Below are positions 1-7,496 of a stretch of 64,000 nt of DNA, piece by piece. The position numbers were made by a program, and so were the translations under genes. The stretch is from CAVTRI01 sp963737075 (GTDB lineage Bacteria; Actinomycetota; Acidimicrobiia; Acidimicrobiales; Palsa-688). The notes below the pieces were generated by a model. That model had not been told where the DNA came from, made no database searches, and saw only the letters and a list, made by a program, of their open reading frames with translations. The stretch is from assembly GCA_963737075.1 (NCBI GenBank), contig CAVTRI010000001.1, forward strand, positions 1,302,001 to 1,366,000, written 5' to 3'. Within the stretch, counting starts at the first letter, position 1, and the number at the start of each line of letters is the position of its first letter.

Positions 1-689
1 CGGCGTTAGAAATGATGGACGCCCGGATCGTGCAGGTGGTGGAGGCGTTCGTGCATGCGGGGTTTCCGACTGACGCCGCCGCCGTGTTGCTCATCGAGGT
101 TGATGGGCTGGCCGAAGGCGCAGCCGCCCAGGTCGCCCGGATCCGGTCGGTACTCGAAGACCATCAGGCCCGCAGCGTCAGGGTGGCCGCCGACGCTGTC
201 GAGCGGGCGCTGCTGTGGAAGGGGCGCAAGTCCGCGTTCGGCGCTGTGGCCCGCATCGCGCCCAACTACTACCTGCACGACTGCGTGGTGCCCCGCACCC
301 GCCTGGTGGAGGTGCTCGACCAGGTGTGCGCCATCGCCGACCGACACGAACTGGTGCTCGGCAACGTGTTCCACGCGGGCGACGGCAACCTGCACCCGCT
401 CATCGTGTTCGACCGCCGCCAGCCCGGCGTCCTGGAGCGTGTCTACGAGGCCGGGCGGGAGATCCTCGACACGTGCGTGGCTGCCGGCGGGATGCTCTCC
501 GGCGAGCACGGGATCGGCTTGGAAAAACGCGACGCCATGCCGCTGGTGTTCTCCGCGGTGGACCTCGCAGTGCAGGACCGCGTCCGAGGCGCCTTTGACC
601 CTGCCGGATTGTGCAACCCGGAGAAGGTGCTTCCGGCCGGCAGCCGCTGCGGCGACATCGCCGAGCTCCCGCCGGGGGCCTGGGTGTGA
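1..689 (+). CDS. glcD: Glycolate oxidase FAD subunit GlcD, C-terminal part (cut by window start)
   Basis: The reading frame is open to the left edge, so the N-terminal FAD-binding half lies outside the window. The visible ~225 residues match the FAD-linked oxidase C-terminal domain of GlcD/D-lactate dehydrogenases. They include the motif GNVFHAGDGNLHP, which carries the family's conserved histidines, and the closing segment GEHGIGLEK with CNPEKVLP near the end. GlcD oxidises glycolate (or a similar 2-hydroxy acid) to the 2-oxo acid and passes electrons to GlcE and GlcF. The stop overlaps the glcE start by 4 bases (GTGA), so the genes are translationally coupled. The substrate cannot be fixed from sequence; D-lactate is possible. 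Confidence 0.9.
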   Translation, partial: ALEMMDARIVQVVEAFVHAGFPTDAAAVLLIEVDGLAEGAAAQVARIRSVLEDHQARSVRVAADAVERALLWKGRKSAFGAVARIAPNYYLHDCVVPRTRLVEVLDQVCAIADRHELVLGNVFHAGDGNLHPLIVFDRRQPGVLERVYEAGREILDTCVAAGGMLSGEHGIGLEKRDAMPLVFSAVDLAVQDRVRGAFDPAGLCNPEKVLPAGSRCGDIAELPPGAWV

Positions 690-1645
690 CACGCTCCGCG
701 ACCCTCGAGGACTTCGCCGCCGACGTGGGCGCCGCGGGTGCGGTCTGCGTGGCCGGCGGGCGCACACAGTGGGACGTGGGTGGGACGCCGGCCCCCGGCG
801 GGCGCGAGGTCAACGCCCCGACCGGCGTGGTACACCACGAGCCTGCCGAGATGGTCGTACGCGTCAACGCGGGTACGACACTCTCTGAGCTTCAGGAGGA
901 AGTCGGACGAGCGGGGCAGTGGGCGCCGCTAGAGGCGGTCGATCCGGAGCGGGCAACCGTCGGCGGCCTGCTCGCCGTCGGGCGGGCCGGGTACCGGCGG
1001 CTGCGGTACGGACCGGTGCGCGACGTCTTGTTGGAGGCGCGATTCGTGACCGCGGACGGCACGCTGGCCAAGGCGGGGGCTCCGCTGGTGAAAAACGTGA
1101 CCGGGTTCGATGTGTGCCGGCTGCTGGTCGGTTCGCTCGGGACGCTGGGCCTGTTCGGCGAGGTGGTCCTACGCTGCCTACCGGTCACTCCGGTGCAGCG
1201 GTGGTGGGCCCGCCGTCTCGCGGACCCGTTCGCCGCATGGGCCGGCCTCTACCGGCCATCGGCGGTGCTCTGGGACGGCGAGACGAGCTGGGTGGGACTC
1301 GAAGGCGAAGCCGCCGAGGTTGCCCACCAGGCGACCTCGGTCCTGACCGGCTGGGACGAGGTCGGCGGACCGCCCGCGCCGCCAGGGCCGTGGCGGCGCT
1401 CGGTGCGACCATCTTCCCTGCATCTTCTGGCCGACAACCCGCCTCCAGGTGGTTGGCTCGCCGAGGTGGGCGTCGGCGTGGTGCACGGTGATGACTGCGC
1501 CCAGGATGGCTTGGCTGCCGTGCTCGGACCACCGCCTGCGATTTCCCCAGAGGTGCGCCGGCTACACGCGGCGATCAAGAGGCGTTTCGACCCGGGCGGC
1601 CGGCTCAACCCCGGGCGCGACGTCCTGGCGGGGACAGCCTCATGA
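686..1645 (+). CDS. glcE: Glycolate oxidase FAD-binding subunit GlcE
   Basis: A 319-residue protein with a PCMH-type FAD-binding fold, seen in the N-terminal VCVAGGRTQWDVGG segment and the later GLLAVGRAGYRRLRYGPVRD and LVKNVTGFD motifs, typical of GlcE. It is the second subunit of the three-part glycolate oxidase. I chose the GTG start at 686 because it overlaps the glcD stop as GTGA; a longer in-frame extension upstream lies inside glcD. It ends in an ATGA overlap with glcF. The length is close to the usual ~350 residues. Confidence 0.88.
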   Translation: MTRSATLEDFAADVGAAGAVCVAGGRTQWDVGGTPAPGGREVNAPTGVVHHEPAEMVVRVNAGTTLSELQEEVGRAGQWAPLEAVDPERATVGGLLAVGRAGYRRLRYGPVRDVLLEARFVTADGTLAKAGAPLVKNVTGFDVCRLLVGSLGTLGLFGEVVLRCLPVTPVQRWWARRLADPFAAWAGLYRPSAVLWDGETSWVGLEGEAAEVAHQATSVLTGWDEVGGPPAPPGPWRRSVRPSSLHLLADNPPPGGWLAEVGVGVVHGDDCAQDGLAAVLGPPPAISPEVRRLHAAIKRRFDPGGRLNPGRDVLAGTAS

Positions 1646-2895
1646 CGCAGTCGCAGCTGCCGCTGGAGGCCGGGGTTGTGGGGTCCCCGGTTCGGGGCCA
1701 CGGCACGAGCATCCCTCCGCTCGGGCTGGACGACGACGAACTGGCCGCGTGCGTCTCCTGCGGGCTGTGCCTCGCGTACTGCCCGACGTACCGGGTGACG
1801 GGGGAGGAGGGCCTGTCTCCCCGCGGCCGCATTGCTGCGATGCGCGCCGTGCAGGCGGGTGCGCCCATCGACGCAGAAGTCGGCCGCCTGATGCGCACCT
1901 GCGTCCAGTGTCGGGCCTGCGAGACAGCATGCCCGTCGGCAGTCCCCTTCGGGCACTTGATGGAGGGCACCCGGGCCGCGCTGGCTCGCGTGCAGCCCGT
2001 GCCGTGGTGGCAGCGCGCCGGATACTGGGTGCTCGGGCGTCACCGGCTGCTGGTCGCGGCCACGACCGCGGGTGCGGTCGCCCAGCGGGCGCGGCTGGTC
2101 CCGCGGCGGCTGGCGGCGCGGCTGGCCCTGCCTCGCCTACCAATCCGTCAGCCCCCGCTGCGACCCAGCGGGTCGGACGTGTGGTTGTTCACCGGTTGCG
2201 TCATGGACGCGTGGTCCCGGCCGATCCACGCAGCCGTGCAGGCGGTGATCGAGGCGACCGGCGCGGGCGTCGCCCTGCCTGGCCCGGGAGGGGATTGCTG
2301 CGGTGCGTTGCACGTCCACGCCGGCCTCGCCGATCCCGCTCGCCGACTGGCGCGCCGGGTCATGGCGTCGATGCCCGGGTCGGCACCGATCCTCGTGGAT
2401 TCCGCCGGATGCGGAGCCGCGCTCAAGGATTACGGTCATCTGCTCGGCGCGCGGGAAGGGGAGCGCTTCTCGGCCCGGGTGCTCGACGTGCACGAATGGC
2501 TCGCCTCGCGGGCGGACAGGCTGCCCGAGCCGCGCGTCCCCGTCGGGCTCGTGGCCGTCCAGGATCCCTGTCATCTTCGGCACGTGCAGCACGCCGACGC
2601 CGCGGTGCGATCGGTCCTCGGCCGTTACGCCGAGCTGGTCGAGCTCGACGACGAGGGCCGTTGTTGCGGGGCGGGCGGGGCGTACAGCGTTCTCGAGCCG
2701 GAGCTGGCGAGCCGTATCCGCACTCAGAAGCTCGCGGCGATCGCACGGGCCGGCGCCCCGGTGCTAGCCAGCGCCAACCCGGGGTGCTCGATGTGGCTGG
2801 CGGCGGCGGGCGTCACCGTCCGACACCCTCTCGAGCTCGTGGCCTGTGGCGCCGGGCTTTCGTCCGACCCTGCGGGAGTCCCGCGTGGCTGGTGA
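1642..2895 (+). CDS. glcF: Glycolate oxidase iron-sulfur subunit GlcF
   Basis: A 417-residue protein with two 4Fe-4S ferredoxin motifs (cysteines 37, 40, 43, 47 and 87, 90, 93, 97). Two cysteine-rich CCG domains follow, seen as GGDCCGALHVHAG and GRCCGAGGAYS. This is the GlcF/heterodisulfide-reductase-D-like layout. It should take electrons from GlcD/GlcE and pass them to the quinone pool at the membrane. It starts at the ATGA overlap with glcE, so glcDEF is one transcription unit. A hydrophobic stretch around residues 125-150, between the ferredoxin and CCG parts, may contact the membrane. Confidence 0.92.
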   Translation: MTQSQLPLEAGVVGSPVRGHGTSIPPLGLDDDELAACVSCGLCLAYCPTYRVTGEEGLSPRGRIAAMRAVQAGAPIDAEVGRLMRTCVQCRACETACPSAVPFGHLMEGTRAALARVQPVPWWQRAGYWVLGRHRLLVAATTAGAVAQRARLVPRRLAARLALPRLPIRQPPLRPSGSDVWLFTGCVMDAWSRPIHAAVQAVIEATGAGVALPGPGGDCCGALHVHAGLADPARRLARRVMASMPGSAPILVDSAGCGAALKDYGHLLGAREGERFSARVLDVHEWLASRADRLPEPRVPVGLVAVQDPCHLRHVQHADAAVRSVLGRYAELVELDDEGRCCGAGGAYSVLEPELASRIRTQKLAAIARAGAPVLASANPGCSMWLAAAGVTVRHPLELVACGAGLSSDPAGVPRGW

Positions 2896-3085
2896 GTTCC
2901 AGGAGATCCGGCGGCGCCTGGAGGACATCGCCGACGAGCTGGCTGATTTGGGCATGGACCGGCTTCGGGAATCGATCGACGCCGGCGGTACCGAGCTGGC
3001 GGTGGACGAGCGCCGACTCAGCCGAGCCCGGCGGTCTGTGCTCCGGGCGGCCGAGATCCTCGGCGAACCGGACGACGCCGACTGA
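2885..3085 (+). CDS. Small hypothetical protein after glcF
   Basis: A 66-residue, charged, probably helical protein (start VAGEFQEIRRRLEDIADELA). The GTG at 2885 overlaps the glcF end by 11 bases, which suggests co-translation. An in-frame ATG at 2846 inside glcF is possible but would give a long overlap. The spacing of Leu/Ile/Ala suggests a short coiled coil. I do not recognise a named family. Confidence 0.5.
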   Translation: MAGEFQEIRRRLEDIADELADLGMDRLRESIDAGGTELAVDERRLSRARRSVLRAAEILGEPDDAD

Positions 3086-3225
3086 CACGCGCGCTCCATC
3101 GGGGAAGCGTGGCCTGCGGTGCCCGATCGGACACCTTCTCCCAAGCAACACAGGCTGCTTGTCACACTGGCCTCGAAGGGGCAGACGGAATCGTCCCGGC
3201 GTGCCCTGGCGAAGGAGGCGACGAC

Positions 3226-3705
3226 ATGCCTACACCACCGACCATCCAGGAAGGTTCCACGGGGCCGACTGTCCGCTGGGCGCAATACAAGCTGGTGCGA
3301 CGCACCTTGAGTTACAACCAGATCGACGGCATCTTCGGACCGGTCACCAAGACGGCGGTCGAGGAGTTCCAGTCCTCCAGCCATCTCGCCGTCGACGGGA
3401 TCGTCGGCCCGATGACCTGGGCGGCGCTGGGCGGCGACGGTCCCGAGCCGCCCACCCTGGCCGAAGGTTCGCAAGGCCCGGTTGTGCAACGCCTGCAAAC
3501 CGCGCTCAACGAGGCGTTCCCGCCGAACCCGCGCCTCGCCGTCGACGGGATCTTCGGCCCCAAGACAGCGGCCGCAGTCAGGGGAGCGCAGCAGGAAGGC
3601 CACATCACCACCGACGGGGTCGTCGGTCTGCAGACGTGGGCCCTCCCGGTACATGCTGCCGGCCAGGTCTTGGCCGATCTCTGCGGCGTGCCCGGGCCGG
3701 GGTGA
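3226..3705 (+). CDS. Protein of two peptidoglycan-binding (PG_binding_1) domains
   Basis: A 159-residue protein made almost entirely of two PG_binding_1 repeats (about residues 10-65 and 75-135). Each shows the pattern GPTVRWAQ or GPVVQRLQ, then VDGIFGPKT, then AVDGIVG...TWAAL. Such domains bind cell-wall peptidoglycan, usually next to a hydrolase domain that is absent here. There is no clear signal peptide. The ATG at 3226 has a strong ribosome-binding site (GAAGGAGG); an upstream GTG at 3109 lacks one. The gene stands alone between the glc operon and carbonic anhydrase. Confidence 0.8.
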   Translation: MPTPPTIQEGSTGPTVRWAQYKLVRRTLSYNQIDGIFGPVTKTAVEEFQSSSHLAVDGIVGPMTWAALGGDGPEPPTLAEGSQGPVVQRLQTALNEAFPPNPRLAVDGIFGPKTAAAVRGAQQEGHITTDGVVGLQTWALPVHAAGQVLADLCGVPGPG

Positions 3706-3713
3706 TCGGCGGC

Positions 3714-3820
3714 CTAGTGCCCAAGCAGAAAAGTCGGCCTGCTTGTCGGTGTTCAAGAAGGCAACGATGAGAGGCGAAACTACGAAGCGACAAGCAGGCC
3801 AACCTTTCCGGGGGCACTAG
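3714..3820. repeat. 107-bp palindromic element, MITE-like or strong terminator
   Basis: The ends are exact inverted repeats: CTAGTGCCC at 3714-3722 and GGGCACTAG at 3812-3820. A second inner pair is GGCCTGCTTGTCG at 3736-3748 with CGACAAGCAGGCC at 3788-3800. The nested palindrome has no coding capacity and follows the peptidoglycan-binding gene. It could be a non-autonomous mobile element (MITE) or a long hairpin terminator. The end sequence CTAGTGCCCAAGCAG recurs with one change at 31420-31434. Confidence 0.65.
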
Positions 3821-3903
3821 CTCCTGATCCGCCGTTTGTCATACCTGGGCACTCGCCGGCGCCCTAGCATCTCGGCCGTTTGCGTCGATAAGAGGAGGGT
3901 GCG

Positions 3904-4398
3904 GTGACAACCACGGACGAGCTGCTCGCCCATGCGGAGGCGTATGCCGCGAGCTTCGACAAGGGCGATCTGCCCATGCCCCCGGGCCGCCACGTCGCCA
4001 TCGTGGCCTGCATGGACGCCCGGCTGAATCCGTATGGAATCTTCGGCTTGCAGGAAGGCGACGCCCACGTCATCCGCAACGCCGGCGGCGTCGTCACCGA
4101 CGACGTCATCCGGTCCCTCGCCATTTCGCAGCGCCTGCTCGGCACGACCGAGATCATCCTCGTCCACCACGAGGACTGCGGCATGCGAACCTTCACCGAC
4201 GACGACTTCCGCCGTCAGGTTTACGAGGACACCGGGATCCGGCCCCCGTGGGCGGCGGAGGCGTTCCCGGAACCGGCTGCCGACATTCGCCAGTCAATGG
4301 CCCGATTGCACGCAAGTCCCTTTTTGCCGCATGGTGCGACGGCACGGGGATTCGTGTACGACGAAAAGACGGGACGGCTGACGGAGGTCTCGCTCTAA
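3904..4398 (+). CDS. Beta-class carbonic anhydrase
   Basis: A 164-residue cytoplasmic enzyme that interconverts CO2 and bicarbonate. The zinc ligands are visible: Cys36 in CMDAR (with the Asp38-Arg40 dyad), His89 and Cys92 in HHEDC. Length and spacing fit the short actinobacterial beta class (about 163 residues). GTG start at 3904 with AGGAGGG upstream. The stop codon TAA is made partly of the flanking insertion sequence: TA is the presumed target duplication and the last A belongs to the IS5-like element. The protein is therefore unchanged, but its 3' region has been displaced. Confidence 0.93.
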   Translation: MTTTDELLAHAEAYAASFDKGDLPMPPGRHVAIVACMDARLNPYGIFGLQEGDAHVIRNAGGVVTDDVIRSLAISQRLLGTTEIILVHHEDCGMRTFTDDDFRRQVYEDTGIRPPWAAEAFPEPAADIRQSMARLHASPFLPHGATARGFVYDEKTGRLTEVSL

Positions 4399-5682
4399 CA
4401 GGGTGCGGAAAATCGGCTGTGCCGGGTGAGTGGTGACTGATTCCGGGGTGGTTGTGGGGTTGGAGGCGGCCGGCGACAAGGTCGTCTCGCTGGTGGTTGG
4501 GGCGGGGTGGCCGGTCGGTGGAGGGCTGTCACGGTGTTCTGCTGTCGAGGGCGGCGATTCGGATGATGTTGTAGATGGCGCCGGTCATGATGAACCAGGC
4601 TCGGTTGCGTTGTTTGCCGATGTAGCGAAGCTTGCGTCCGCCGGCCACGGTCTTCATCCAGCCGAAGGGTTCCTCGATGCGTTTGCGGATGCGCTGGGAG
4701 ATCAGGTGACCCCGATGTCGGGTGGTGCGCCCGTCGATGGCGCTGCGCCGTCGGCTGGTGTTGGGCGCCACGTGGGGGGTGAACCCCAGGTCACGCACGT
4801 CGGTCACGAACCCGGCCGCGTCGTAGCCCTTGTCGGCGGCGAGGGTGCGTCGGCCGCGCCGGGGCGGTTGTCGTCCCAGCATGGCCAGCGCGGCGTCCCG
4901 CTCCGCGTGCCCGGTGGCCGGGGTGAACTCGATGTCGACAATCAGGGCGTTGCGGTGTTCCATCAGCAGGTGCCCGGCGTAGGCCAGCTGGGCCGGGCTG
5001 CCGTCGGACTTGCGGGCCAAACGGGCCTCGGGATCGGTGGTGGAGGCATGGGTCTCGTTGCTGCGCCGCTGCCCGTGGTAGTCGACGTCGCGGTTGCGGC
5101 CCGGCCCGGCCGGCCCGCCCCCGGAGCCGTCTTTGGGTTTGAAGGTCTTGTGCGACGCCCATGCCTCCAGCAGCGTGCCGTCCACCGAGAAGTGCTCGCT
5201 GGACAGGTAGCGGCGCAGCTTCGCCTCGGCCACCACCAGGGCGAAGAACCGATCCGCGATCTCATGGTCCAACAGCCGCTCCCGGTTTTTGGTGAAGGTG
5301 GTGGGATCGAACGCCCGGGCATCAATAGGCAGGTCCAAGAACCACTTGAACAGCAAGTCATAGTTCAACCGCTCACAGAACGCCCGCTCGGAGCGGATCG
5401 AATACAACGCCATCAGCACCGTCGCCTTCAGCAGCTGCTCGGGCGGCACACTCGGCCGGCCGGTTCGGGAGTACATGGCCTCGAACTCGCCGTCCAGCTC
5501 CGCCAACACCACCTCCACCACCTTGCGGATACGGCGGATGGGATGATCCGCCGGGATCATCTCCTCCGGGCTCAACGTCGTCAACATCGCCAACTGCCGC
5601 TCCGGTTCACCACGCATACACCAAGCATGACAAGAACCACCACGAAACGCGAGCACCTACAACGAGTTTTTCAGCACCCTGC
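4398..5682 (-). mobile_element. IS5-like insertion sequence, copy A (1,285 bp)
   Basis: The ends are imperfect inverted repeats. The left end reads aCAGGGTGCGGAAAA (4398 onward) and the right end, on the other strand, gCAGGGTGCTGAAAA (ending at 5682). Both are flanked by TA (4396-4397 and 5683-5684), a 2-bp target duplication. Removing the element restores gctcTAgagc, a 10-bp palindrome. It encodes one intact transposase on the minus strand and lies head to head with copy B, with only about 20 bp between them. Confidence 0.85.
4529..5617 (-). CDS. IS5-family transposase (copy A, intact)
   Basis: A 362-residue DDE transposase with an InsH-like N-terminal domain (ERQLAMLTTLSPEEMIPADH, later YSIRSERAFCERLNYDLL) and a DDE catalytic core. 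Catalytic positions appear in FSVDGTLLEAWASHK, TLAADKGYDA and the C-terminal EEPFGWMKTV. The start at 5617 (MRGEPERQ) matches the start of copy B; an earlier in-frame ATG at 5656 would add a poor 13-residue extension. The frame is intact, so this copy could supply transposase for both copies. Confidence 0.9.
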   Translation of the reverse strand: MRGEPERQLAMLTTLSPEEMIPADHPIRRIRKVVEVVLAELDGEFEAMYSRTGRPSVPPEQLLKATVLMALYSIRSERAFCERLNYDLLFKWFLDLPIDARAFDPTTFTKNRERLLDHEIADRFFALVVAEAKLRRYLSSEHFSVDGTLLEAWASHKTFKPKDGSGGGPAGPGRNRDVDYHGQRRSNETHASTTDPEARLARKSDGSPAQLAYAGHLLMEHRNALIVDIEFTPATGHAERDAALAMLGRQPPRRGRRTLAADKGYDAAGFVTDVRDLGFTPHVAPNTSRRRSAIDGRTTRHRGHLISQRIRKRIEEPFGWMKTVAGGRKLRYIGKQRNRAWFIMTGAIYNIIRIAALDSRTP

Positions 5683-5704
5683 TAGAGCCTACGACGGAAC
5701 TCTA

Positions 5705-7034
5705 ACAGGGCGCTGAAAAACTCCTGGTAGACGATGCGTAGGGTGCTCGCGCTCGATGGCGGGGTCCTGCATGCTTGTGGGGTTGGTCAATCGGGAGGTG
5801 GATGGTGCGGGGTGTGCCGGAGCGGCAGTTGGCGATGTTGACGACCTTGAGCCCGGAGGAGATGATCCCCGCTGATCATCCGATTCGCCGTATCCGGGCG
5901 GTGGTCGACGCTGTTTTGGGCGAGTTGGATGGCGAGTTCAGCGTGATGTACGCGACCACGGGACGGCCTAGTGTGCCGCCCGAGCAGCTGCTCAAGGCGA
6001 CGGTCCTGATGGCGCTGTACTCGATCCGCTCGGAGCGGGCGTTCTGTGAGCGGTTGAACTACGACCTGCTGTTCAAGTGGTTCTTGGACCTGCCCATCGA
6101 CGCCCAGGCGTTCGACCCCACCACGTTCACTAAGAACCGGGAGCGCCTGTTGACCCATGAGATCGCAGATCGGTTCTTCGCCCTGGTGGTGGCCCAGGCG
6201 AAGCTGCGCCGCTACCTGTCCAGCGAGCACTTCTCGGTGGACGGAACCCTGTTGGAGGCGTGGGCGTCGCACAAGAGCTTCAAGCCCAAAGACACCGATC
6301 AAAGATCGGCTGGCCCGATGGGCCGTAACGCCGAGGTCGATTTTTCGGGGCCAGCCCCGCAGCAACCAAACGCATATGTCCACGACTGATCCCGAGGCCC
6401 GCTTGGCCCGCAAGTCCGACGGCAGCCCAGCCAAGCTGGCCTACGCCGGGCATCTTCTGATGGAGCACCGCAACGCCCTGATTGTCGACATGGAGTTCAC
6501 CGAGGCCACCGGGTTCGCGGAGCGGGACGCCGCCCTGGCCATGCTGGGACGACAGCCACCCCGGCGCCGTCGGCGCACGCTCGCTGCCGACAAGGGCTAT
6601 GACGCCGCCGGGTTCGTGACTGAGGTGCGCGACCTGGGATTCACCCCGCACGTGGCGCCCAACACCACCCGACGGCACAGCGCCATCGATGGGCGCACCA
6701 CCCGACACCGGAGTCACGTGGTCTCCCAGCGCATCCGCAAACGGATCGAGGAACCTTTTGGCTGGATGAAGACCGTCGCCGGCGGGCGCAAGCTTCGCTA
6801 CATCGGCAAACGACGCAACCGAGCGTGGTTCATCATGGCGGGCGCTATCTACAACGTCATCCGAATCGTCGCCCTCGACACCGCAACACCGTGACACCCC
6901 CGTGACCGGTCAGGACCGGCATTGCCTCGCCACCCCACCATCGGCGAGATGACCTGTTGCCGGCCGCCCTCGGCCCCCGCAACTACTACCAGATCACCCA
7001 GCGGTCACCCCGCAGCCGATTTTCCGCATCCTGC
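5705..7034 (+). mobile_element. IS5-like insertion sequence, copy B (1,330 bp)
   Basis: The left end is aCAGGGCGCTGAAAAACTC at 5705 and the right end, on the other strand, gCAGGATGCGGAAAATCG, ending at 7034. TA duplications flank it (5703-5704 and 7035-7036). Left flanks of both copies read CTCTA, which hints at a target preference. Copy B is a diverged relative of copy A rather than a fresh duplicate, because the two differ throughout the coding DNA. Confidence 0.85.
5802..6894 (+). pseudogene. IS5-family transposase (copy B, frameshifted)
   Basis: The first frame runs from ATG 5802 (MVRGVPERQLAML) to a stop near 6389; the rest of the transposase continues in the next frame to 6894. The shift lies at a run of five T at 6341-6345. 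With four T the frame reads DFRGQPRSNQTH, matching DYHGQRRSNETH in copy A. The total length is one base over a multiple of three, so removing one T restores about 363 residues. This may be a true mutation or a homopolymer error. Programmed shifting is less likely because copy A needs none. Confidence 0.85.
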
Positions 7035-7036
7035 TA

Positions 7037-7496
7037 ACGGGACGCGGAGCGACGTTCCTGCTTCAAGAAGACGTTTGCGACATCTGGCCCGCCGAAATAC
7101 GAGCGACGTCTTCGATCGTCGGCATGGCGGCACGATATCGTCGGCTTCTTGCGCGCGGCGTTCCAGGGATCTCACGGAAGGGTGCGCGCCAGCGTCGTCC
7201 GTGAGGCGGCGCGGAGTTTCACGGTGCGCGCCAACCGCGGCCCATATGACACGGCGGATTCAGGAGGCCGTCGCAACAGGGTTGAGGGTAGTCGAAGGGT
7301 TTTCAGCCAGGGGAGGTGCCGTTTGAAAGGGAGGACGAACGGTCGGGCTGGTTTGCGCTTTCGGGGGGCACCTCCCCTGGCGTGTCCATTGTCGGCGGGT
7401 GCAGAGCTGGCCCCGGGCCGTCAAGGCGCTCAGTCGCACCTGGCGGGGGTGGTGCTAACGCGGGGCGTCGTGGTCGCTCCTGCGGCCTTGATGTGA
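7037..7496. other. Non-coding stretch between IS copies
   Basis: About 460 bp between the right end of copy B and the IS110-type element. I see no convincing gene: the open frames lack family features and ribosome-binding sites. It contains one strong inverted repeat (7307-7380, listed separately). Some of this DNA may belong to the IS110 element's left side if its boundary lies further out than I could place it. Confidence 0.5.
7307..7380. repeat. 14-bp perfect inverted repeat
   Basis: CCAGGGGAGGTGCC at 7307-7320 is matched by GGCACCTCCCCTGG at 7367-7380, with 46 bases between. As RNA this would form a long stable stem. It lies about 220 bp upstream of the IS110-family transposase start, so it may be part of a structured RNA of that element or the end of an older inserted sequence. 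Confidence 0.6.

Noticed and set aside
1449..3770. A 773-codon open frame on the plus strand
   Set aside because: It is out of frame with glcE, glcF and the peptidoglycan-binding gene, which have clear families; composition is Arg/Ala/Pro-rich shadow sequence.
5802..6894. Programmed frameshifting in the IS5-like transposase (copy B)
   Set aside because: The slip site would have to be conserved, but the closely related copy A reads through in one frame with no T run.
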